Made by a program: the position numbers and the translations under genes. The notes under the pieces are model-generated. The model was not told the origin of the DNA and searched no databases. It saw only the letters and a list, made by a program, of their open reading frames with translations. A stretch of DNA of 40,640 nucleotides from Pseudomonadota bacterium (GTDB lineage: Bacteria; Pseudomonadota; Gammaproteobacteria; Burkholderiales; Burkholderiaceae_C): positions 1 to 40,640 of the forward strand of contig JAJZTW010000031.1 in assembly GCA_021847345.1 (NCBI GenBank), read 5' to 3'. Shown here in pieces: positions 15,771-22,485 of this stretch; the stretch's first letter is position 1, and the number at the start of each line of letters is the position of its first letter.

Positions 15771-15935
15771 TCAACGCCCGGCCTGCCACCAGGCGGCGGC
15801 GAGCAGTGCCGGCACCAGCAGCCAACCCCCGACCTGCGGCCACGCCTGCGCCGCGCCGGTGGCCAGCGTCGTGCAGACCGCCACCGACAGCACGTTGCGC
15901 CAGTCCCCGAACACCAGTTGCAGCAGCTTGTTCAT
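15771..15935 (-). CDS. Small membrane protein, last gene of the uptake operon
   Basis: This 54-residue protein (MNKLLQLVFGDWRN...) has two hydrophobic stretches, near residues 14-32 and 36-51. Its ATG (15933-15935) overlaps the TGA of the COG4280-like gene as ATGA. The tight coupling and the membrane character suggest it is a small partner of that permease. I do not recognise a family. Confidence 0.7.
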   Translation of the reverse strand: MNKLLQLVFGDWRNVLSVAVCTTLATGAAQAWPQVGGWLLVPALLAAAWWQAGR

Positions 15936-16675
15936 GCTCCGACTCCCGCGTGCACCGCGCCCGGTACGCGAAGCCTCGCGGCGAGCGCCCGGCCGGCCAC
16001 GGCGTAGACCACGAACAGCAACGGCAAGGTGACATCGCCCAGCGGCCAGGCGCGCGTCTCGCCCAGCAGGCCCGCCAGGCTCCAGAAACTGCCGAAGCTC
16101 AGCAGCGCGCTGGCGACGAGGAACTTGAGGGTGTTCTCCGGCACCGCGGTCAGCGGCGTGCGCAGCGCCATGCCCGCGACGATCACCACCAGCAGCGCCA
16201 GCACGGCGGCCGACGCCGAGGTCCCCCAGCCCAGCCCGTGCCCCATCGCGACGACCAGCAGCCACACCTCCAGGCCTTCCAGCAGCACGCCCTTGAAGGC
16301 GATGAGCCATGCCGCGCGCAGCTCGGCGTGGTCCAGCGCCTCGCGGGTCTCGCGGAATTCCTCGGCCTCGTCGTGCAGCGCGGTGCGCCCGGCATAGCGA
16401 CGCACCGCCTTGACGTACCAGCGCAGGCCGAACAGCAGCAGGAACAGCCCGATGACCCCACGCACCGCGTTCATGTCGACAGCCACGAAGCGCAGTCCCA
16501 GCGCGCTGGCGCCGATCAGCGCCAGCACCGCGGCCAGCGCGCAGGCCGCGGCGCTGGCCGCGCGCGCCCAGCCGATGCTCAACGCCACCGCGAGCACGAT
16601 GGTGAAGGCCTCGACCCACTCGACCGCGCTGGCGGCGAAGATCGCGCCGGCGGCTCCCCAGTTCATCCATTGCAT
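15932..16675 (-). CDS. COG4280-like membrane protein with two ExxE motifs
   Basis: This 247-residue protein has about seven hydrophobic helices. Helix 1 carries VEWVEAFTIV (E19 and E22), and a middle helix carries LLEGLEVWLLV (E133 and E136). Paired ExxE motifs in membrane helices, one of them EGLE, recall the REGLE iron-coordinating motifs of FTR1/EfeU permeases and the related LysE-like metal transporters, though the preceding Arg is absent. An acidic loop (HDEAEEFRETREAL) lies between. The ATG at 16673-16675 overlaps the 3' end of the ATPase gene by 13 bases. It is likely a second cation-handling membrane component. Homology to FTR1 is inference from the motifs. Confidence 0.75.
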   Translation of the reverse strand: MQWMNWGAAGAIFAASAVEWVEAFTIVLAVALSIGWARAASAAACALAAVLALIGASALGLRFVAVDMNAVRGVIGLFLLLFGLRWYVKAVRRYAGRTALHDEAEEFRETREALDHAELRAAWLIAFKGVLLEGLEVWLLVVAMGHGLGWGTSASAAVLALLVVIVAGMALRTPLTAVPENTLKFLVASALLSFGSFWSLAGLLGETRAWPLGDVTLPLLFVVYAVAGRALAARLRVPGAVHAGVGA

Positions 16676-17778
16676 CGAATCAAGCTCTCCTGTTGGTCTT
16701 GGGTGGTGATGCCGGCGCTCGCGCGCGAGTTCGCCGGGGGGTAGATCAGGGCCTGGCGCGCGTCCAACTGCAGGTCGACGCGCTCGCCGGGCTGCTGCCA
16801 CGAGGAAGTCTGCAGGCGCAGCAGGACTCCGTGCAGGCGCGCGTGCAGCTCGACGCCCTGCGGCGTGGGCACGCTGCGCAGAACCTCGGCCGAAACCCGC
16901 ATGCGCGGGCCCGGCGCGTCGCCGCCGGCGGGTTGCAGCGCCGATGCCGGCAGGTACAGGGTGCCTTCGGGGCCGAGCGGTGCCATGCTCGGCGCGGGCA
17001 GCGCGCCCCATGGCGCATGCCAGGCGCCTTCCCGCGCATGCGCGGGCCACGGCCCGAGGGCGTGCACGAAGCGCGCCACATGCTCGCTGCGCGGGGCCGC
17101 CAGCAGTTGCCGCGGCGTATCGATCTGCAGCAGCGAGCCGGCATGCAGGATACCGACCTTGTCGCCGAGGGCGAAGGCCTCGCGATGGTCATGGGTAATG
17201 TACAGCGCCGACAGCCCATGCTCGCGCACGACTTCGGCGATCAGCTCGCGCAATTCCTCACGCAGTCCGGCGTCGAGATTGGACAGCGGCTCGTCGCACA
17301 ACAGCAGTCGCGGACGCACCGCGAGTGCCCGCGCCAGCGCGACGCGTTGCTGCTGGCCCCCGGAGAGTTCGTGCGGCTTGCGCGCGTGCTGGGAGCCGAG
17401 GCCGACGCGCTTGAGCATGTCCATCGCGCGCTCGCCGGCATCGCGCAGCCCGCGCGAGCGCAGGGCCAGCGCGACGTTGTCCAGGGCGTCCAGGTGCGGC
17501 CACAGCGCGTAGTCCTGGAACACCATGCCCAGTCCCCGATCCTCGGGCGCCAACGCGCGCGAGCCCGGCGTGTCGACCACGTTGCCGGCGATGCGCAAGC
17601 TGCCGCGGTCGAGGCGCTCCAGCCCGGCGACCAGGCGCAGCAGCGTGGTCTTGCCCGAGCCGGACGCGCCGAGCAGGCATACGATCTCGCCCGTGCCGAT
17701 CTCCAGGCTCACGCCGCGCAACGCGGCGTGATCGCCGAAACGCTTGTGGGCTTCGATGATTTGCAGCGCCGGGGTCAT
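16663..17778 (-). CDS. ABC transporter ATP-binding protein (FbpC/PotA type)
   Basis: This 371-residue ATPase energises import through the neighbouring permease. Walker A is GASGSGKTT (about residue 38), the Q-loop MVFQDYALWPHL, the signature LSGGQQQRVALARAL, Walker B LLLCDEPLSNLDA and the switch His in ITHDHREAF. A C-terminal extension of about 130 residues carries a TOBE-like regulatory domain (GPRMRVSAEVLRS onward), as in FbpC of ferric-iron importers. The ATG at 17776-17778 overlaps the permease stop as ATGA, and the 3' end overlaps the COG4280-like gene. Confidence 0.93.
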   Translation of the reverse strand: MTPALQIIEAHKRFGDHAALRGVSLEIGTGEIVCLLGASGSGKTTLLRLVAGLERLDRGSLRIAGNVVDTPGSRALAPEDRGLGMVFQDYALWPHLDALDNVALALRSRGLRDAGERAMDMLKRVGLGSQHARKPHELSGGQQQRVALARALAVRPRLLLCDEPLSNLDAGLREELRELIAEVVREHGLSALYITHDHREAFALGDKVGILHAGSLLQIDTPRQLLAAPRSEHVARFVHALGPWPAHAREGAWHAPWGALPAPSMAPLGPEGTLYLPASALQPAGGDAPGPRMRVSAEVLRSVPTPQGVELHARLHGVLLRLQTSSWQQPGERVDLQLDARQALIYPPANSRASAGITTQDQQESLIRCNG

Positions 17779-19514
17779 CGCGGATCTCCTGGCGCCTGCG
17801 CGCTCGCGCCGCGGGCTCGGCGGAAGCTCCAGCGCGCGATCGCGGCGAAGCCCAGCAACAGGCCCATGCCCAGCAATTGCAGCTGCGCCTGCAGGCGCAG
17901 TTGCAGGCCGGAGGCGGCGTCCAGCAGCGCCACGGCCAGCGGCGCGTGCCCGGCCGGGTACAGCAACTGCGACGCGGGCAGCTCGAAGGCCACGTGCAGC
18001 GCGGCCATCAGCCAGGCGGCGCCGAGCGCCGGTGCGAGCAGCGGCCAGTCGATGCGGCGCAGCGCCTGCGCCGCCGACAGGCCGTGCACGCGTGCCGCCT
18101 CGGTCAGGCTGCCGTGCAACTGCGCCACCGGGGCCTGCAGCAGGCGGGTCGCCGCCGGCAGCGAAAGCGCGACGTAGGCCATCGCCAGCAGGCCGCTTCC
18201 TCCGTACCACGGGGTGATGCCGAGGTTGTACATGCGCACGTAGGCGGCGGCCAGCACGATGCCGGGAAGCGCCATCGCCGCGGTGAGCCCGAAGTCGACC
18301 GCCCGGCCGAGCGCATGTCGGCTGCCCACCAGGCGGGCCGCGGGCCACGCCAGCAGCGTGGTGGCGGTGGCGGCCATCACGGCCATGCGAAGCGAGTAGG
18401 CGAAGGCCGGCAGGACCTGGTCGGCGGCCGACCAGAAGTGGCTGGCGTGCCCGCTGCCGGAGAAGGCCATGGCCGCGGCGCTGAGCAGCGGCACTCCGAG
18501 CGCCAGCAGACCCAGCAGGGCGACGCCGCCGGCATGGGCGCGTGCCGCGCGCGCGGTCGGCTGCACCGGCGCCGGCGGGCGATGGCGCGGGCCCAGGCTG
18601 CGCACGCTGGCCGAGCGGCGGTTGGCCAGCGACTGCAGGCCCAGCGCGGGCAGCAGCAGCGCCAGCAGCATCCACGAAGCAGCGGCAGCCGCGGGAAAGT
18701 TCACCGGCAGAGCCGCCACGGCCTGCTCGATGGCATAGGTGGCCATGATCGTCGAGCTCCCCGCGCCCAGCGTGGCGGCGATGGCGAAATCGCTGGCCGA
18801 CTCGGCGAACGCCGCGGCGAAGCCAGCGGCCAGCGCCGGCAGCAGCGCCGCGACCGCCAGCAACAGCCTGCGCCGACGCGAAAGCCCGAGCACGCGCGCG
18901 GCCTCCTGGGGGCCCGCGGAGGCGGCACGCAGGCTCAGTTGCAGCGCCAGGAAGGTATAGGGCAGGGCCTTGAAGGCCAGGCTGATGACGATCCCCGCCG
19001 GGCCCAGCAGCCATTGCGCAGCGCCGAGCGCCAGCGGCCAGCGAGCCAGCGGGCCCACCGGAGCGGCCAGCAGCATCCATCCCGAGGCCACGAAATATCC
19101 CGGCATCACCAGCAACAGCCAGATCCCGGCCTCGATCCAGCCCCGCCAGCGCAGCAGCGTGCGCTCGCGCAGCCACGCCAGCCAGGCCCCGGCAGGCAGC
19201 GCAAGCGCGCTGGCCAGGGTCGCCGCCAGCCAGGTGTTGCGCAAGGCCTGCGCCCCGCCACCGCTCCAGGCCTGCGCCCACGCGCCGAGGTGAACATGCA
19301 GGTCGCCGTGCACCAGCCCGGGCACGAAGGCCTGCAGCAGGAAGCCGCCCAGCGGCCAGCCCCACAGGGCCAGCGCGGCCAGCAGCAGGCCGGCCCGTCC
19401 GAGCCTGGAAGCCGCGCGCAGCAGCAGCCGGACGACGCGACGAGGCAGCGCGCAGGCGCTCGCCGAAGGGAGCAAAGCGACCGAGCTCAATGCAGCACGC
19501 GCGCGCTGAACCAT
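17775..19514 (-). CDS. ABC transporter permease, two fused membrane domains (FbpB/ThiP type)
   Basis: This 579-residue permease has two binding-protein-dependent transport domains in one chain. Each carries an EAA coupling loop: EAARVLGLSRRRR in the first half and EAARVHGLSAAQALRR in the second. A poorly conserved linker with PPAPVQP joins them. The two-domain form is typical of iron(III) (FbpB/SfuB) and thiamine (ThiP) importers. I chose the ATG at 19512-19514, which overlaps the binding-protein gene by 28 bases; a TTG at 19488-19490, overlapping the previous stop, is an alternative. The stop overlaps the ATPase start. Confidence 0.92.
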   Translation of the reverse strand: MVQRARAALSSVALLPSASACALPRRVVRLLLRAASRLGRAGLLLAALALWGWPLGGFLLQAFVPGLVHGDLHVHLGAWAQAWSGGGAQALRNTWLAATLASALALPAGAWLAWLRERTLLRWRGWIEAGIWLLLVMPGYFVASGWMLLAAPVGPLARWPLALGAAQWLLGPAGIVISLAFKALPYTFLALQLSLRAASAGPQEAARVLGLSRRRRLLLAVAALLPALAAGFAAAFAESASDFAIAATLGAGSSTIMATYAIEQAVAALPVNFPAAAAASWMLLALLLPALGLQSLANRRSASVRSLGPRHRPPAPVQPTARAARAHAGGVALLGLLALGVPLLSAAAMAFSGSGHASHFWSAADQVLPAFAYSLRMAVMAATATTLLAWPAARLVGSRHALGRAVDFGLTAAMALPGIVLAAAYVRMYNLGITPWYGGSGLLAMAYVALSLPAATRLLQAPVAQLHGSLTEAARVHGLSAAQALRRIDWPLLAPALGAAWLMAALHVAFELPASQLLYPAGHAPLAVALLDAASGLQLRLQAQLQLLGMGLLLGFAAIARWSFRRARGASAQAPGDPR

Positions 19515-20479
19515 GCGTCGATCGCCGCTTCGCGCGGCCCCCAGGCGACGGGGTCGAGCATCAGCGGCTGTCGCACCGCCAGGCGCGCCACCGCGGGGCG
19601 CGGCGCGATACCGCGCAACAGCGGCTGGTAGTTGGAGTCGGCGCCGGGGTCGCCCTGCTGCATCGCCTTCTGCCCGGCGGGGGACAAGATGAATTCGACA
19701 AAGCGCCGAGCCTGCTGGAGGGTCCGGCCATGGGCTGCGGTGCCGATCGCGATGTCCGACGGCAGCGCCGTCTGGGGGGGCGCGGCCACGATGCGGAAGC
19801 CGGGTCGGCCACTGGCGAATCCCAGCGCGGCAGAGCTCTGCACCACGGCGGCGTCGATCTGCCCGTATTGCAGCGCGCGCAGGGTCACGCTGTTGGTCGG
19901 GTACACCTTCAGTCCATTGGCCTTCAGGTGTTCGAAATAGGACTTGCCCTGCGCCATGCCGTCGTGCTCGAGCATGCCGGCGACGAACGGAAAGGTCGGG
20001 CCGGAGATCGCCGGGTTGTTCATGCCCACCTTGCCGCGCCAGGCCGCCTGGGTCAACGCGGCCCAGCGATTCGGCAACTCGGGCATGCGCGCCGTGTCCA
20101 CCAGCAGCGTGCCGGCGTAGGTCAGTCCGACCGGCAGGTAGCAGCGGTCGGCAGGCAGCAGCGACTGCCCCGTCGGCGTGTAGGGCACGTCGGGCAGCCA
20201 GCCGCACGCCAGGCGGTGCTGCAGGGCCAGTTCGCGCATCGCCAGGTCGCCGTCGAACCACACGATGTCCCATTGCGGGCGTGCTCCTTCGGCCTGCACG
20301 CGCGCCTGCAACGGGCCGGTGCTCAGGTGCACCAGGTCGACGGGGATCCCGGTACTGCGCGTGAAGGCCTGCGCGACGGCGCGGTCGTAGCCGAAGGCCG
20401 CGTAGACCGTGAGGGTGTGCGCGCCGGCCGCGCGCGCCAGGCCGGCGCCCAGCAGCAAGGCGAGAAGGAGTCTTTTCAT
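19487..20479 (-). CDS. Periplasmic substrate-binding protein (iron/thiamine/phosphonate-type family 1)
   Basis: This 330-residue protein has a signal peptide (MKRLLLALLLGAGLARAAGA) and a type II binding-protein fold: LTVYAAFGYDRAVAQAF at the start, PQWDIVWFDGDLAM, GLTYAGTLLVDT, WRGKVGMNNPAISGPTF and FILSPAGQKAMQ near the end. The pattern fits the family of ferric-iron, thiamine and aminoethylphosphonate binders. The tandem Tyr pair of FbpA is not obvious, so the ligand is open. The ATG at 20477-20479 overlaps the tonB stop (ATGA). Confidence 0.88.
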   Translation of the reverse strand: MKRLLLALLLGAGLARAAGAHTLTVYAAFGYDRAVAQAFTRSTGIPVDLVHLSTGPLQARVQAEGARPQWDIVWFDGDLAMRELALQHRLACGWLPDVPYTPTGQSLLPADRCYLPVGLTYAGTLLVDTARMPELPNRWAALTQAAWRGKVGMNNPAISGPTFPFVAGMLEHDGMAQGKSYFEHLKANGLKVYPTNSVTLRALQYGQIDAAVVQSSAALGFASGRPGFRIVAAPPQTALPSDIAIGTAAHGRTLQQARRFVEFILSPAGQKAMQQGDPGADSNYQPLLRGIAPRPAVARLAVRQPLMLDPVAWGPREAAIDAWFSARVLH

Positions 20480-21207
20480 CAGTTGTCGGACAGCTTGAAG
20501 CGAACCCAGATGGTGAAGTCCATGGGGTGCCCCGCCAGGGCCGCGGGAGTCTCCGGGTAGGGCGCCGCGCGAACCGCGCGAAGTGCGGCCCGGTCCAGCG
20601 GGGGCATCGTGCTGGACGTGACGACTCGCACCTGGCTGACCTGGCCGTCGAGGAAATGGAAACTCACCAGCACGCGGCCCTCGAGATGCATCAGGCGCGC
20701 CGCTTCGGGGTATTGCACCGCATCCTGGATGGCTTCGCGCAAAAGGGACTCGAAGGTCGCCTTGACGGCGGCGGAGTCGGGCTTCGGCGCCTTCGGCTGC
20801 GGCGGCGGAGCATGGGGCGGCGGTGTCACCGGCATGGCCGGTCGCGCAGCCGCCACCGGCGCCGGTGGCGGCTGGATGCGAGGCAGCGGCGGGGGTGGCA
20901 GCGGCTTCGGATGCACCACCGGGTGAGGGCGCGGCCTGGGGATATGCCGAGGCACCGGCTTGGGCTTGGGTTGCGGCTTGGGCTGCGGCTTCGGCGGCAC
21001 CACCTTGGGCACGGGCTTGGGTTGAGCCAGCGTGATCTCCACCGGAGCGGGCGGGGGCGGCGGCGCCGGGGGACGACTGAGGAACCAGGCCAGCGCACCC
21101 AGCGCGAGGGCTTCGAGGCCCAGCGCGAGCGCGGTCGATACCACCCAGCGGCGGCCGGAATCCGGCTCCTTCCAGGAACCCCCGGCGCTGGTCGCGGCAA
21201 CGCTCAC
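20479..21207 (-). CDS. tonB: Energy transducer TonB
   Basis: This 242-residue protein transmits the proton-motive force from ExbBD to the outer-membrane receptor. One N-terminal membrane anchor lies at about residues 22-43. A long Pro/Lys-rich periplasmic spacer follows (KPQPKPQPKPKPVPRH and PPPP runs), and then a C-terminal TonB domain (YPEAARLMHLEGRVLVSFHF, cut here, with LDRAALRAVRAAPYP). The GTG at 21205-21207 overlaps the exbD stop as GTGA. A dedicated TonB in this operon suggests specific service to the adjacent receptor. Confidence 0.95.
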   Translation of the reverse strand: MSVAATSAGGSWKEPDSGRRWVVSTALALGLEALALGALAWFLSRPPAPPPPPAPVEITLAQPKPVPKVVPPKPQPKPQPKPKPVPRHIPRPRPHPVVHPKPLPPPPLPRIQPPPAPVAAARPAMPVTPPPHAPPPQPKAPKPDSAAVKATFESLLREAIQDAVQYPEAARLMHLEGRVLVSFHFLDGQVSQVRVVTSSTMPPLDRAALRAVRAAPYPETPAALAGHPMDFTIWVRFKLSDN

Positions 21208-21605
21208 GAGCTCGCTCCCTGCTGCGCGGCCAGGCCGATGCGCGTGACGCCCGCCGCGCGGCAGGCATCCATGACCTTCATGAGCACCTGCAGCGAAGTC
21301 CGGCGGTCACCGGCGAGGATCACCTGAAGGTGCGCCGGGTCCGGCTTGTTTTTCAGCACCTGCGTCAGCTGCTGCTCGCTCAGCAGCAGCCCGCCGAGGT
21401 GGATTCGCGCCTGGCGGTCGACCACGATGGTCACCTGCGGCGGCGGCAGCGCGGTGGACGTGGAACTCGTGGGCAGGCGCGAGCTGATGCCGTCGGCCGG
21501 AATCATGCGCAGCGTGACCATGATGAAAAACACCAGCAGGAAGAACATGATGTCGATCATGGGAATGATCTCGATGCGCGCCTTCTTGGTTTCGAAGTAT
21601 TTCAT
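21204..21605 (-). CDS. exbD: ExbD biopolymer transport protein
   Basis: This 133-residue subunit of the ExbBD proton-driven motor has a short cytoplasmic start, one membrane helix IPMIDIMFFLLVFFIMVTL (cut) with the conserved proton-carrying Asp (about residue 18), and a periplasmic domain (VTIVVDRQARIHLGG, LQVILAGDRRTS). Length and layout are standard. It is coupled to tonB and lies 91 bases after exbB. Confidence 0.95.
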   Translation of the reverse strand: MKYFETKKARIEIIPMIDIMFFLLVFFIMVTLRMIPADGISSRLPTSSTSTALPPPQVTIVVDRQARIHLGGLLLSEQQLTQVLKNKPDPAHLQVILAGDRRTSLQVLMKVMDACRAAGVTRIGLAAQQGASS

Positions 21606-21622
21606 CGGATTGAATGAAAAGA

Positions 21623-21642
21623 CGCCGCGAACGCATGCGGCG
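21623..21642 (-). terminator. Hairpin between exbB and exbD
   Basis: CGCCGC-n8-GCGGCG forms a 6-bp stem, followed on the minus strand by TCTTTTCATT and then by the exbD start. It could act as a leaky terminator that lowers expression of the distal genes relative to the receptor and ExbB. Confidence 0.35.
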
Positions 21643-21696
21643 CTAAGGCGGGGAGCAAGGGCGCCTCCCGCTTGGAGATGACAGGTGGGAAGCGCG

Positions 21697-22428
21697 TCAG
21701 GCCAGGCGCGCCTGCAGCACGGGGCCGGTCGGCGCGCCGCCGGCGGACAGCACGGTGGGCAGCGCGACCGCGGGCGCGGCGCGCCGCGTCTCTGCCTCGC
21801 CGCCGCGGTAGTGCGGATACATGCGGTTGGCCAGCATCAGCTTGATGCGCTCGAGTTGATGCATGACCAGGCGCACGCGCTGCTGCAGCGCGTTGAAGGC
21901 CACCAGCCCGAGCACGGCGATGAACAGTCCGGCGGCCGTGGCCAGCAGGGCCTCGCCGACTCCGCCGGTGACGGCCTGCGTGGCCGCCCCGGGGTGCGAC
22001 AGGGCCTGGAAGGTGTTGAACATGCCGACGATGGTTCCCAGCAGGCCGAGCAGCGGCGCCAGCGTGACGATGGTGTCGAGCATCCACAGTCCGCGGTCGA
22101 CCCGAGGCGCCTGGTCCATCACGGCTTCCTCGAGACGATCGCTGAAGTGGTCCAGCGGGTCGGCCAGGTCGTGGTGCAGGGCCACCGTGACCACTTGCGC
22201 CGCGGGCGACTGGACGTCGCCCTTGAGGCGCTCGCGAAGCAGGCCGATGTCGACATGCGCATGGCTCTTGAGCTCGCGAACCCACTGCTGGCACTGCGCC
22301 TGCATGCGCCCGAGTGCCCAGAAGCGCTCGATGATCACGATCAGCGCGAGCAGCAGCAGCGCAGCCATGATGTAGAGAATGCCGCCGGACTTGCTGGCGG
22401 CATCGCTGAAAGCCTGAAGAGTCAACAT
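21697..22428 (-). CDS. exbB: ExbB/TolQ-type proton channel protein
   Basis: This 243-residue inner-membrane protein of the MotA/TolQ/ExbB family forms the pentameric stator around ExbD. Helix 1 lies at about residues 17-37 (ILYIMAALLLLALIVI). The long cytoplasmic loop is followed by the conserved LGLLGTIVGMFNTF and GVGEALLATAAGLFIAV helices. The C-terminal tail after residue 205 is variable and Ala-rich. The ATG is at 22426-22428. It is the second gene of the operon, after the receptor. Confidence 0.94.
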   Translation of the reverse strand: MLTLQAFSDAASKSGGILYIMAALLLLALIVIIERFWALGRMQAQCQQWVRELKSHAHVDIGLLRERLKGDVQSPAAQVVTVALHHDLADPLDHFSDRLEEAVMDQAPRVDRGLWMLDTIVTLAPLLGLLGTIVGMFNTFQALSHPGAATQAVTGGVGEALLATAAGLFIAVLGLVAFNALQQRVRLVMHQLERIKLMLANRMYPHYRGGEAETRRAAPAVALPTVLSAGGAPTGPVLQARLA

Positions 22429-22450
22429 CGCTGGATCTCCATGACCGCTG

Positions 22451-22472
22451 TCGGGCCCGCGTGCGGGCCCGA
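22451..22472 (-). terminator. Perfect GC hairpin between receptor gene and exbB
   Basis: TCGGGCCCGC-gt-GCGGGCCCGA is a perfect 10-bp inverted repeat within the 57 bases between the receptor stop and the exbB start. There is no T-run after it. Such structures often stabilise the upstream mRNA and reduce readthrough, allowing more receptor than inner-membrane partners. Confidence 0.5.
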
Positions 22473-22485
22473 ACTCGCGGCAGAG

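Noticed and set aside
20841..21060. Tandem repeat in tonB
   Set aside because: It is explained by the Pro/Lys-rich periplasmic spacer of TonB.
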